64,000 bases of DNA from Scenedesmus sp. ARA3 (GCA_004335835.1 RWJK01001830.1:18627-82626), one strand, 5' to 3'; shown: positions 46,567 to 58,319, numbered from the stretch's first letter. Made by a program: numbers and translations. The notes: generated by a model not told the origin, from the sequence alone.

Positions 46567-48412
46567 TCACCCTGCGGCCTGCTGCCGCTGCTGCCATCGC
46601 ACAGCAGCCCAGAACACTTCCTGCTGTGACACGTCGCTGCCAGTCACATCCAGCTTCTGCAGCCCCGTCAGCGTCGTCAGCACCATCAGGCCCCGCGGCG
46701 TCAGCCTGTTCTGGCCATCATCGTCCGACAACACTAGCTCTGTCAGCTGCATCAGCTTGGCAATGGCTGCCAGGCACGCCATGTCGCCCAGCTGGTTCTC
46801 AGATAAGTTCAAGTGCCGCAGCTGGCTCAGGTTGCAGGCCAGTGCGTTGGCCTCCAAGTCGCCCACTGCTGAGAAATGGCCACTCAGCACCAGACGTGTC
46901 AGCCCTGTGAGAGCCGTCAGCGCCAGCGCATCGCCTTTCTGCAGCCATGCGTAGTCCGTGTGTGTGCAGGAGAGGGTCAGGTCTTGCAGGCGCGTCAGGC
47001 CTGCTAGGCGGGGGCATGCCGCCACAGTGTAAGCCGTGATCAGCGCACCACCCACAACAACCTCATGCAGCTCCTCCACCGCGCACACCTCCAAGCATAC
47101 TTTGGTAAGGCTGGTGCTGCCTGCAAGGCCCGCCAGAATCGCCTCTATCTGCTGCCTGCTGGGGCGGTAGTCTTCGGCCCAAACGCTCAGCTCCCGCAGC
47201 TGCGGCCATACTGCGGCAGTGGCTGCTGGGTCAACGTCTTCATCGCACGTGCACGTCAGCGTCAAGTGCTGCAGCGCAGGCAGCTGCGCCAGCCGCAGCA
47301 GCGGCTCCTGCTCCTCAAAATTGTAGAACAGGTTGAGCCGCTGCAGCTGCTGCAGTGGCAGCACCATGGACAAGCTGCTTGCAGTGACTGCATCGTCGCC
47401 TAGCTGCAGCTGCGTCAGCTGCGGCGGCAGCACTGAGCCTTCAGGCAGCTCCATGACGCTGGTCAGCCCCTGCAGCCTGCTAAGAGCTGTCATGTCCAAC
47501 ACAGGCGCCTGCTGCTGCATGCTGATTCGCCTGCAGCTGATGTCCAGGTGCCACAGCGGCAGCGGCTGTGCCAGCAGCTGGTGCAGTGGCTGCGCACCAT
47601 CGCTCCAGTGGCCAACCAATTTCAGCGAAGTCAACTGCGGCAGCTGCGCCAGGCCCAACAGGCAGCTGCCAGCAACAGGCTGGTCGTAGGCATGACTGCA
47701 CAGGCTCAGTTCCTGCAGGCTGCTGAGCTGTGCCAGTGCTGCTGCCACGGCTGTGCCGTTGACAGCCCTGCCGCATGTCAAGTCCAGTTTTAGGTGTGTT
47801 AGGCTGTGGCTTGGCAGTGCAGCAAGTGTGCCTGGCGTCACCAGGCAGTTGCTGCTGAAGCTGCTCAGGCGCAAACCAGCCAGCTGCTGCTGCTGGCTGC
47901 GGCGCTGCTGCTGCTGTGCAGCCACAGGTGCAAGTGTAGCTGCTGCTGCTGCTGCCGCTGCTGGTGGTGGTTCAACTGCCTGCATCGCTGCCAGCTGCAA
48001 TGCTGCAAGCTGCAGGGCTTGCTGCAGCAGCTGCTGCGCCGCTGCGACGTGCTGCTCCCACTGCAGGCCATGCACCGTGCACTGGGCTGCTCCCACTGCA
48101 GGCCATGCACCGTGCACTGGGCTGCTCCCACTGCAGGCCATGCACCGTGCACTGGGCTGCTCTGTGACGGCACACTGCAGTGATGCTTTTGACAAGCGGT
48201 GCATGACTCGCCAGCCACTGCATGAAGCTGCACAGCTGCAGCAGGGTCGCCTCCGGGTTGAGAGTTATCACTGTGTTGCACGCGCCGCACTGCTGTACTG
48301 CCTCCCTCCAGGCCTTGCATGCGCGCGCTGCTGCACATAAGATGCTCGGGTCTGTGCTGGCAGCTGGGTGCTGCAGTGCCGTGGTCAACGCCAGCAGACT
48401 GTTATCTGCCAT
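46567..48412 (-). pseudogene. LRR-4: array member frameshifted by a 35-bp triplication
   Basis: Two frames are needed: from ATG 48412 (MADNSLLALTTALQHP, then CKAWREAVQQCGACN) down to the triplication at 48155-48051, and from there to the stop at 46567. Two extra 35-bp copies add 70 bp and shift the frame by one. Deleting them gives the normal family reading (TVHGLQWEQ then HVAAAQQLL). LRRs downstream are intact, ending EVFWAAVRWQQRQQ. The first exon is also damaged: the stretch matching the LRR-7 start has ACA where LRR-7 has ATG (TCAACAGAAG against TCAATGGAAG, near 48703). A donor at GTGCAT in copy 1 and an acceptor CAG in copy 3 could in principle restore the frame, so decay is likely but not certain. 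Confidence 0.75.
48051..48155 (-). repeat. Three exact tandem copies of a 35-bp coding segment in LRR-4
   Basis: Units lie at 48051-48085, 48086-48120 and 48121-48155, identical to each other. Related genes have one copy. Unlike the LRR-2 unit, this one has no AGGT, so unit-length removal by splicing is not possible. Confidence 0.96.
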
Positions 48413-49562
48413 AGCTGCATGTACCTGCTCAAACAGCAGAAGCAGTTCACACAGCGGTTAGGAAGCAGCGCATGTACTGCTGCCCGGACGACTCAGCTGC
48501 TCCTAGCCATGCTGATAATGCTCACATGTTACTTCAACCATGCGCAACTGTGAGGGCATACACACGTACACAACTGGTGCAGCAGCAGCAGCAATGCCTG
48601 AGCAGCACACTGGACCTGGAAACTGCCAAGCAAGTTCACCTCTCTGCAGTCCAGCGGCACAGCGTTTGCTTTTGATATTTTGAGGTATCTTCTGTTGAAG
48701 TCGCAGTCGTGTTGACTACAAAGTCAACTGTGCTACCCTGCAGCAACGTCTCAGACAGCAGTGCTGTGGAGTAAGCTCACACCGGTTCTCACTTGCTTTT
48801 GTGCCAGCTTCAGCGCTTGCGTTGGATAGTTTCGCTGAAAGGTAGTATTTCCAGGCGATCGGTGCTGTTAAACCTTTCCAGGTGACCGTTTCAAGTCTGC
48901 ATCGGTAGCGGAGATGGTTATCAATGTGTGAAGCCGTTCGAAACTATCGTTAAATTGGCATACGTACAGCGCACGGACGACATGCGTGCGTGCGGACACC
49001 GCTGAGAGACACCGCTGGCATTGGAGAGCCTCTCCAGGAGAGGTACTGCAGCACTACTACTCAGTGACCGCTGTACAAAGAACTGCAGTATTCAATTGGT
49101 ACAACGTGCAAGCAGGTCAATCATTGCAGGAGTGACCATAAATTCTGCACCGCTGCCAACGTCATGTGGGCCAAGTGACAGAGCACCAACATGTCTCGCA
49201 TAATTACCAGTCGCGACATCTGCAGGTGGCATGCATAGCACACTGGCAGACAGGTGCACGCATAGCAATGATGCGTCGAGCTGCACTGCATGGCATGTGC
49301 AGCACTTGATCCACATGGAACACACGTGCACCAATATTCCTGCACTGACATGGCTACCATCACATAAAGTTCAACACGGATGAGCCATGGACCAGCCCCA
49401 CCACCACCTTGTACACACAGCATGCCAATAGTGAGCCCCACTGCCACCTTGGTCACACAGCATGCCAATAGTGGCTGCCCATGCTGTAAGACCACGTGCT
49501 CTTCACACGTAGCATGCAGCCACATGCCACAGATCACAGCCTTTCACTGACTTCGCCTCACC
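48413..49562. other. Spacer LRR-4/LRR-5, paralogous to the LRR-7/LRR-8 spacer
   Basis: Several phrases recur about 9.5 kb to the right. GTCATGTGGGCCAAGTGACAG at 49161 corresponds to GTCACATGGGCCGCGTGACAG at 58644. CTGCAGGTGGCATGCATAG at 49219 corresponds to a matching phrase at 58708. Near 49400-49470 a 46-bp phrase ending ACACAGCATGCCAATAGTG is duplicated. No coding frame. Confidence 0.55.
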
Positions 49563-51528
49563 CTAGGGCTGCTGCCGCTGCTGCCCACGCAAAGCTGCCC
49601 AGAACTGGTCCAGCGACACGTCGTAAATCTCAGGCACAGTCAGCTTCTGCAGGCGCGACAGCGCCGTCAGCACCATCAGGCTGCGCTGCGTCAGCCTGTT
49701 ATTCAGCCCGTTGTTGCCTACCAGCACCAGCTCTGTCAGCTGCGTCAGCTTGGCTATGGCTGCCAGGCATCCTATGCTGCCCAGCTGGTTGTCAGTCAGG
49801 TCCAGGTGCCGCAGCTGCGTCAGGTTGCAGGCCAGCGCAGTCGCCTCCAGTTCTCCCACCGCTGAATGAAGGCCATCCAGGATGAGGCTCGTCAGCCCTG
49901 TGAGCGCTGTCAGCGCCAGCGCGTCGCCTGCCTCCAGCCAAGGGTCCCCTTCATTGCCACATACGATGTGCAGCTCCGTGAGGTGCAGCAGACCTGTCAG
50001 ACGGGCACAAGCCGCAATGGGCTCCGGCTCCTCAGCACCAATCCAAGGCTCCCCTGTCACCTCCTGCACAGTCAGGCTCAGCTGGGTCAGCCCGGTGCTG
50101 CCTGCAATGCCTGCCAGCATGGCCTCCATCTGCAGCCTGCTGGGGCTGAAGGAGAGAGGCGGCACCCCCACGCTCAGCTCACGCAGCTGCGGCAGCTGCG
50201 GCCAAGCTGCGGCAGTGCCTGCTGCAGCAGCTGTGCTGTTGTACTCCAACACTAAATGCTGCAGCGCAGGCAGCTGCGCCAGCTGCAGCAGCTGCTGCTG
50301 CTCCTGGACGCCCACCAGCAGGCTGAGCCGCTGCAGCTGCTGCAGCGGCAGCACCGCTGACAGGCTCTTCACATTATGTAAACGATGGCCGAGCTGCAGC
50401 TGCTGCAGCTGTGGCGGCAGCACTGAGCCTTCAGGCAGCCTCATGATGGCAGTCAGCCCCTGCAGCCTGCTGAGAGCTGACATGTCCAGAGCTGGCAGTT
50501 GCTGCCGTCCCGCGTTAAGGTTCATGACCAGCTGCCGCAGCGGCAGCGGTTGTGCTAGCAGCTGCTGCAGTGGCTGACCGCTGTTGCTCCACGTGCCGTG
50601 CAGTTTCAGCGAGGTCAGCTGCTTCAGCTGCGCCAAGCCCAACAGGCAGCTGCCAGCAACAGCGTAGTTCCCGGTGTTGTTGAACAGGCTCAGCTGCTGC
50701 AAGTTGCTGAGCTGTGCCAGTGCTGCTGACAGCAGTGCACCGTCCAGGGCGCTGCTGTGCATGAAGTCAACTTGCAGGCATGTCAGGCTGTGGCCGGGCA
50801 GTGCAGCAAGCGTGCCTGTCGTCACCAGGCAGTTGCTGCTGAAGCTGCTTAGGCGCCAGTTAGCCTGCTGCTGCTGCGATGCTGTAGCTGCAGGCGTCAG
50901 TGCAGCAGCAGCAGCTGCTGGTGACACTGTGGCCTGCAACGCTGCTACTTGAAGGGCTTGCTGCAGCAGCTGCTGCGACACTGCAGCATGCTGCTGCCAC
51001 TGCAGCCCATGTGCTGTGCTTCCGGGTTCCAGGTAGCCGCACATGGCAGAGATGCTCTTCACCAGAGGTGCGTGCCTAGCCAGCCACTGCGTGAAGCTGC
51101 ATAGCTGGCGCAGGGGTGCGTCTGGTTTGATGGTGACCACTGTGTTGCAGGCGCTGCACTGCTGCACTGCCTCCCTCCAGGCCTTGCATGCGCGCGCTGC
51201 TGCACACAAGATGCTTGGGTCTGTGCTGAGTGCTGGGTGCTGCAGCGCTGTGGTCAGTGCCAGCATGCTGGGGTCTGTCACAGCTGCGTTGCGCTGCACA
51301 CACAAACAGCAGAAGCAGCAGCTCAACAAGCGACTATTTCGGGTCCACCCAGGTTCTGATGTCTGCACCACTGACTCTCGAAACGCTTCAATGCTGTATT
51401 GCTTCCATGCACATTGTTGAGGCCACAAAACGGTTGCAACTGCTGCAGCAGCAGGACACTTTGAGCCCCAACTGGTATTCGGCGAGTACCCTCACCTGTT
51501 GGCGGCCCGGAAGTGCAGTGTTTGGCAT
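49563..51528 (-). CDS. LRR-5: intact array member
   Basis: CDS is complement of join(49563..51293, 51496..51528), 587 aa. The first exon codes MPNTALPGRQQ, and the acceptor TGTGTGCAG opens the long exon with RNAAVTDPSMLALTTALQHP. The F-box-like block has DPSILCAAARACKAWREAV. The LRR region shows regular 23-30-residue repeats such as LTQLRHLDLTDNQLG and LTQLTELVLVGNNGL. The C-terminus is LDQFWAALRGQQRQQP. It is closest to LRR-6 in first exon, promoter and last repeats (NGLNNRLTQRSLMVL against NKGLNDRLTQRSLMVL), pointing to a recent duplication. The function is the same open question as for LRR-3. Confidence 0.86.
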
Positions 51529-51599
51529 CGGCACTGTTTGAGCCGTCCTTCAGGTTGCTGTCGGGGCTGTTTTCACACGATCAGGGACTAGAACACCTT

Positions 51600-51650
51600 G
51601 GAGCTAGAGTGCACCAAACAGCAGCAGTGATCCAAGCTCACGAGCACTCG
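51600..51650 (-). promoter_or_regulatory. Shared upstream block, LRR-5
   Basis: CAGCAGTGATCCAAGCTCAC followed by GAGCACTCGC, about 95 bp upstream of ATG 51528. AACACCTTGGAG near 51591 matches AACACCTTGCAC before LRR-6. Confidence 0.5.
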
Positions 51651-52043
51651 CTCACGATTTGAGTAAGCGAACCCTGGTGTTGCATCACAATGTTGTCCAT
51701 TGGGGCGCTCTTGATGGTTACGACTGCTTGTTATGCCAATCAGAGGAGGGTTCATGTAGCTGCTGTGCGTCTTGACAAGACCTCCATGCATGATATACCG
51801 CAGACAAAAGCGTAGCACGTTCTCTTACAGTACTTAACAGGATTTACTGTGTCTGATGCACGATTGCGGCCACTGGTGGCACCCAAGTTGGACAGTAAGA
51901 AGCTTGCATAAACAGGTTGGACAGTTTGCACCCAAGTTGGACAGTTGTAATGATTGACCTGCTTGCACGTTGTATCTATTATATACAGTTTGCACGTATA
52001 CATATAAGGGTAGTATATAAGAACCTCCACCACCGTCAACATC

Positions 52044-52065
52044 TAGGGTTTAGGGGTTTAGGGTT
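52044..52065. repeat. Interstitial telomere-like motif
   Basis: TAGGGTTTAGGGG followed by TTTAGGGTT gives three near-perfect TTTAGGG units in a row, one with an extra G. TTTAGGG is the telomere repeat of plants and several green algae. The flanks are ordinary spacer. Confidence 0.8.
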
Positions 52066-52378
52066 CTCTGTGTCAACATCACACCATGCTGGCAGCAGTA
52101 CACATGTGTACAGGCCGGACATACAGCCAAACTGGGCGTGGAAGAGCTCCATATTGGTGATGCTTAATTTGCCGCAACTGATGCACAATCTCTGCCATGA
52201 GGGCACACATCAACACTGATGCACAGAAATGGCGGCGATCACACAGTGCAAGCCATGGACATGCTGCACTGCCAACTTGAACACGCAGCGTGCCAACAGT
52301 GGAAGCACGTGCTGTGCATGTGTAGGATGCGAGCACATGCCGCAGACCACAGCCCTTTACTGAAGTTGGCAGTGCACC

Positions 52379-54406
52379 CTAGGGCTGCTGCGGCTGCTGC
52401 CCCCGCACAGCTGCCCAGAACTGCTCCAGATCTCGCGCTGTCACGCCGCTGCTGCCAGCCACGTCCAGCTTCTGCAGCCGCGTCAGCGTCGTGAGCACCA
52501 TCAGGCTCCGCTGCGTAAGCCTGTCGTTCAGCCCTTTGTTGCCTACCAGCACCAGCTCTGTGAGCTGCGTCAGCTTGGCAATGGCTGCCAGGCATGCTAT
52601 GCTGCCGAGCTGGTTGTTAGACAGGTCCAGGTGCCGCAGCTGCGTCAGGTTGCAAGCCAGCGCAGTCGCCTCCAGTTCTCCCACCGCTGAATCAAGGCCG
52701 TCCAGGGCGAGGCTCCTCAGCCCAGTGAGCGCCGTCAGCGCCAGCGTATCTCCTGCCTCCAACTTGCCGTACATATCGTTGCAGACGATAGACAGGCCCT
52801 GCAGGCGTGACAGGCCTGTCAGGCGCGCGCATGCCGCCACACTGAGCGCATCCTCGCCGGCATTGCCGCCCTGCCCTACCACCTCAGGTATGTCCAAGTG
52901 CAGTGCGGTCAGGCCGGTGGCAGCCGCCACGCCTGCCAGAATGGCCCCCGTCTGTATCTGGCTGATCCCTTCACCGTCATACCCAACGCTCAGCTCACGC
53001 AGCTGCGGCAGCTGCGGCCATGCTGCGGCAGTAGCTGCGGCATCACGTTGTGTAGTGTACACCAGATCCAGGTGCTGCAGCGCGGGCAGCTGCGCCAGGC
53101 GCGCCAGGGGCTGCGGTTGCGGGATGTCAGAGTTGACAAACATTGTGAGTCGCTGCAGCTGCTGCAGCGGCAGTACCATTGACAGCCCGCCTGCAGTGAC
53201 TGCACCGTCGCCTAGCCACAACTGTGTCAGCTGCAGCGGTAGCACTGAGCCTTCGGGTAGCTCCATGAGGCTTGTCAGCTCCTGCAGCCTGCTGAGAGCT
53301 GACATGTCCAAGACCGGCGCTGCAACGAAGCCTCCATACCGGCAGCAGATCTCCAGCTGCTGCAGTGGCAGCGGCTGAGCAAGCAGGCGCTGCAGCGACT
53401 GAGGGCTGTTGCTCCAGTCACCACGCAGCTTCAGCGAGGTCAGCTGCGATAGCTGCGCCAGGCCCAGCAGGCAGCTGCCAGCAACACGCCCGTGCCTGCT
53501 GTCATTGCACAGGCTCAGTTCCTGCAGGCTGCTGAGCCATGCCAATGCTGCTGACAGGGCGCTGCCGTCCATGGCAGGGCTGTGCATGAGGTTGAGGTCC
53601 AGGTGAGTCAAGCTGTGTGCTGGCAGTGCAGCAAGTGTGCCCAGCGTCACCAGGCAGTCGCTGCTGAAGCTGCTCAGGCGCAAGCCAGCCTGCTGCTGCT
53701 GCTGATGTGACGCTGTAGCTGCAGGTGTAAGTGCTGCAGCAGCAGCAGCAGCAGCAGCTGCTGCTGTTGCTTCTGCTGCCAGGGTTGCAGCCTGTGACAC
53801 TGCCAGCTGCAGGGCTTGCTGCAGCAGCTGCTGCGACACTGCAACATGCTGCTGCCACGGCAGCCCCTGCACTTTGCACCCGGATGACACATGGCCGCAC
53901 ATGGCAATGATGCTCTTCACCAGAGGGGCATGCTTCGCCAGCCACTGACTGAAGCTGCACAGCTGCTGCAGGGGCGCCTCTGGTTTGACTGTGACGACAG
54001 TGTTGCAGGCGCTGCACTGCTGCACTGCCACCCTCCAGGCCTTGCATGCGCGCGCTGCTTTGCACAAGATACTTGGATCTGTGCTGATCAGTGGGTGCTG
54101 CAGCGCAATAGACAGCGCCAGCATGCTGGGGTCTGCCACAGCTGCCTGCCGCTGCACACAGCAGACAGCAGCAAAGCAGCAGCCCATTGAGCGACCATCT
54201 CGCGTCCACCCAGGTTCTCATGTCCGCACAGCTGACATACTCTCAGAACAGCTGCAATTGATGCTGAATTCTTCCAAACATGCACATTGTTAAGGCCACA
54301 ACATCGTTGAAACTGCAGCAGCAGCAGCAGGAACACTTTGAGCACCCAACTGGGAATTGGCGAGTACTCTCACCTGTCGGCAGCCCGGAAGTGCAGAGTT
54401 TGTCAT
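52379..54406 (-). CDS. LRR-6: intact array member
   Basis: CDS is complement of join(52379..54151, 54374..54406), 601 aa. The first exon codes MTNSALPGCRQ and continues in phase into RQAAVADPSMLALSIALQHP. The F-box-like block is DPSILCKAARACKAWRVAV. An Ala-rich linker ([19 protein letters not shown]) precedes the LRRs; ends of repeats include LTQLRHLDLSNNQLG and LTRLQKLDVAGSSGV. The tail DLEQFWAAVRGQQPQQP matches LRR-3. An upstream in-frame stretch without ATG (ending KIAS) precedes the start, so Met 54406 is the first possible ATG in this frame. Confidence 0.86.
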
Positions 54407-56253
54407 CGATGCTATCTTGAGCGTCCTTCCGATGGCTGTCGAGGTTGTGTTCACACGATCAGACACTACAACACCTTGCACTGCACTGCCCCGAACATCA
54501 GCCGTGATCACGAGCGTTTACTCCGCTTTCAGTGGGTGAAGCCTAGTATTGCATCACAGGTTTTCCATCGGGGTGTTGTTGATGCTTACGACTGCTGCTT
54601 GTTATGTTACTCAGAGGAGGGTTCAGCTGTAAGACGTTCGACGTCAGGGGGCGGTAACATTGAAGCTGAGACGCCTAGTTGCTCTAGCAAGGGCATGTAA
54701 CAACCTAAAAGGATTCATCTTGGTTGTTTCTAGGAGTGCTGGTCGCTGACCTGTCATGCAGTCACCCAACATTGACCCAGTCACAGCCTGGGTGACACTA
54801 CCCTGGCAACCCCCCTAGTCATGAGTAAAAGCTTGCATAGGCATGTAACCCCCCTAGTCATGACTCATCATCATCATCATCATCATGTTACCCATCAATC
54901 CATAGCATCAACGCCCCTAGTCACGACTGGGTCAATGCCCTGGCAGGGCACAGCAGAAGCAAGAGTTGCAGTACAAAGAGTCGCAGGAATAACAGTACAT
55001 TCTGCAATAGCGGAACCGTCCTTGGCTTGTGGCTACTCCGGGGAGTAGCTGCTGTTCATTCAGCGCCGGTCGGTAACGGTCATACAAAGCAACTCAGCTT
55101 TACCACCGGCTGTCACGGCGATATTTTCACCGCCCCCTCACCATTGACAGTACTGCTGGTGTCACCTGCTAGACCTCTGTGTACGACCGGCTGAGACAAA
55201 CTTCAAGGCTTCATTCCACCAAGGCTGACATGTGCACATAAGAAATTCGTCATTTTACATCAGGCACACCAAATACATAAACCCAGGCATCCCGGTGCCT
55301 GGATGACATAGTGAACTGCCGTAGGCGAGCACGTGAACAGGCTGTCAAATCTGGGCCAAGCGAGCAGGCTGCATCGCTGACACAGCGCCCACCTGATGCA
55401 CAGCTGTGAACTGCATAGTACTGAGTCTGTGAACAGTGACGACTCGTCGCTGATGAGCCATGAACATGGGCGCACCAGGTTTGCAAGATGTACACGTACA
55501 AACACGCAGCACAGCATTGTCTGCATGCAATTATCATGAGAATGCAGGAGCTTCTGCAAAGACACGCCAGCAGGCCCTTGAAGGGAAGCGACTCTGTGAC
55601 GCGGAATGCGCCCCTGTTGACTGCGGACACTTTCATTGGCAGTGTGCAGCTTTGCTTCGGTGGAACTGGCACACATTCCCTTCCCTGGCACGAAGCGCAG
55701 CACTGCCAATTGGAAGATTGCAATCGCTGCATCATGACGATGCTCATCACTGCATCATGACGATGCACGGCATCACCTCAGCAAGAGAGCGCCCGGTGTG
55801 CTGCAGACAACAAAAACACGGCATGTGGGCTTTGCAGTGCACTGTCATGCTATGACAACACATCAGGCAAGATGTGGCAGCTGCCTTGAGAGCCATGCAA
55901 CTTGACCCCTGTTGCATTCAGCAACACGACACAAAGTCACATCAAAAGTGAGTTAAGCCCAGCTTCCCAAGACACTCCACACTCCTTGACACGTCTGCCT
56001 GGCAGGACTCCATGCACAGGGCGCAAGGCATAGCACGTGCTGTCCAGACGTGCAGCAATTGCTGATCTTGTCACCTGCTGCTCATGCAGCGCTGCGCAGT
56101 GCCAGCAGCAGCCGCATGTGTCAGCACTGCGCATCCTGCGGCCTGCTCACACACACTACTGTTCGGCTTGCGCTTAACAGTGGTGACAGCACAAACAATG
56201 CATGCCGAAGGTGCACCCACCGGCCACAAGTCCAGTTATCCCCTGTTCGCATC
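54407..56253. other. Spacer LRR-6/LRR-7, partly paralogous to the LRR-8/LRR-9 spacer
   Basis: This holds the LRR-6 promoter block near 54490. CCCCCTAGTCATGA occurs at 54810 and 54849 with a third, changed copy at 54912, and a CAT run lies at 54866-54887. From about 55100 to 56050, phrases match 61500-62260 in order: GTGTACGACCGGCTG at 55180 with GTGTACAGCCGGCTG at 61666, and CACAGGGCGCAAGGC at 56013 with the same at 62221. No gene is seen. Confidence 0.5.
54485..54530 (-). promoter_or_regulatory. Shared upstream block, LRR-6
   Basis: ACATCAGCCGTGATCACGAG about 94 bp upstream of ATG 54406, preceded on the plus strand by ACAACACCTTGCACTGCACT at 54468. Confidence 0.5.
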
Positions 56254-58174
56254 TCACCCCGCACGCTGCTGCCGCTGCTGCCCCCGCATAGCTGCCCAGA
56301 ACGCGTCCAACCGCTGTGCTGTCACACCGCTGCTGCCAGCCAGCTCCAGGCACTGCACGCGCGACAGCGTGGTCAGCATCATCAGCCCCCGCTGCGTCAT
56401 CCTGTTGATCTCGTAACCGTTACTCAGGTCCAGCGATGTCAGCTGCGTCAGCTTGGCAATGGCTGCCAGGCACCCAAGGTCGCCCAGCTCGTTGTAAGAC
56501 AGGTCCACGTGCTGCAGCTGCTGCAAGTTGCACGCCAGCGCAGTCGCTTCAAGATTGCCCAAGGCTTCGAAATGCCCGCGCAGGATGAGGCTTGTCAGCC
56601 CTGTGAGCGCCGTCAGCGCCAGTGCATCGCCTTCTTGTAACCACGAATCATCCTCGTCATGGGAGGCAATGGTCAGGTGCTTCAGGCGCTGCAGGCCTGT
56701 CAGGTGGGCGCAAGCCGCAACTCTGTGCCCCGGCAGTGGCTCGCCATCATCATCAATAAGCGCTTCATCCACCCCGCGCAGCTCCAAGCGCAGCATGGTC
56801 AGGCTGGTGCTGCCTGCAATGCCCGCCAGGACTGCCTCCATCTGCAGCCTGTCGGGCCCATGGCTGCCCCCAATGGTCAGATCACACAGCTGTGGCAGCT
56901 GCGGCCACGCTGTAGCAGTGGCGGCTGCGTCTGTGTCGTCGTTGTACGTCAGCGCCAAATGCTGCAGCGCAGGCAGCTGCGCCAGGCGCAGCAGCAGCTG
57001 CGGCTGCTCCAACGTGACAGTTAAACCAAGCCGTTGCAGCTGCTGCAGAGGCAGCACCATGGACAGGTTGCTTGCACTGACTGCGCCGTGATGCAGCTGC
57101 AGCTGTGTCAGCTGTGGCGGCAGCACTGAGCCCTCAGGCAGCTGCGCGAGGCTGGTCAACCTCATCTCCTGCAGCGTACTGAGAGCTGACATGTCCAGAG
57201 CTGGGAGCTGCTGCATGTCTCTGCCAGTACAGGCGACGTATAGCTGCCGCAGCTGCAGCGGCTGTGCCAGCAGCTGCTGCAGTGGCTGTGCGGCATTGCT
57301 CCAGGAGCCACGCAGTGTTAGCGAGGTCAGCTGCTTCAGCTGCGCCAGGCCCAGCAGGCAGCTGCCGGCAACAGGCTGGCGCCCGTCATCACTGCACAGG
57401 CTCAGCTGTTGCAGGCTGCTGAGGTGTGCCAGGGCTGCTGCTACGGCTGGGCCGTTCACGCCCTTGCTGTTTGTGAAACCCACATCCAGGTGTGTCAAGC
57501 TGTGAGCTGGCAGTGCAGCAAGCACGTCTGACGTCACAAAGCAGTCGCTGGTGAACCTGGCTAAGCACAAGCCAGCCTGCTGCTGCTGCAGCTGCTGCTG
57601 CTGCTGCTGCAATGCTGTAGCTACAGGTGCGGGTGTAGCTGCTGCTGCTGGTATAACTGGCTGCAGCGCTGCCAGCTGCAGGGCTTGCTGCAGCAGCTGC
57701 TGCGCAGCTGCAACGTGCTGCTCCCACGGCAGCCCATGCACTGTGTGTTGTCTGTCCTTGTAGCCGCATACTGCAGTGATGCTCATCACAAGCGGTGCAT
57801 GCTTCGCCAGCCACTGCGTGAAGCTGCACAGCTAGGGCAGGGTGGCCTCTGGTTTGAGAAATATCACTGTGTTGCATGCGCTGCACTGGCGCACTGCCTC
57901 CCTCCAGGCCTTGCATGCCTGCGCTGCTGCGCACAACACGCGTGGGTCTGTGCTGAGTGCTGGGTGCTGCAGCGCAGTTGACAATGCCAGCATGCTGTCA
58001 TCTGCCACAGCTGGCTGCAATAGCAAAGACAGCAGAAGAAGCAGTCCACTGAGCGGTGAAGAAACATACATGCATGTTCAGATGTCTGGATCCCAACACC
58101 AATCATACTCGAACTGCTTCAACGTTACGTCAATCATGGCCACTTGTGACATCATGCACATGTACACAACTGGT

Positions 58175-58209
<35 letters not shown>

Positions 58210-58319
58210 GCCTGATCAGCACCCCCTGGCAACTGCCAAGCAAGCTCACCTGCATGCAGGCCAGCTGCATAGAGTTCAGTTTTGTCGCTGCATTGGAGAT
58301 ATCTTCCATTGAAGCCGCG
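56254..58319 (-). pseudogene. LRR-7: array member with one nonsense codon
   Basis: The structure is complement of join(56254..58014, 58250..58319). The first exon codes MEDISNAATKLNSMQLACMQ (or starts at the internal MQLACMQ) and joins in phase to PAVADDSMLALSTALQHP. The only defect is TAG at 57832-57834, where other members have CAG for Gln (here LP-stop-LCSF against LPQLCSF in LRR-8). Beyond it the frame is open for 525 codons with complete LRRs (LQQLQHVDLSYNELG, LTQLTSLDLSNGYEI) and tail LDAFWAAMRGQQRQQRAG. A single C-to-T transition explains the break, so it is either a young pseudogene, a null allele in this strain, or a base-call error. Confidence 0.82.
58174..58207. repeat. (CAG)n run in LRR-7 intron 1
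   Basis: About ten CAG triplets lie in the intron between the LRR-7 first exon and long exon. A shorter run at the matching place occurs upstream of LRR-4 (48580-48593). Confidence 0.85.

Larger units (their letters stand above)
51529..52378. other. Spacer LRR-5/LRR-6
   Basis: The LRR-5 promoter block lies near 51610-51650. ACCCAAGTTGGACAGT occurs at 51881 and 51930, with a partial copy at 51914. A telomere-like motif lies at 52044-52065, and a conserved 3'-flank phrase (GTGCCAACAGTGGAAGCACG near 52289) lies before the LRR-6 stop. The frame at 51752-52042 has no gene-like support. Confidence 0.5.
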
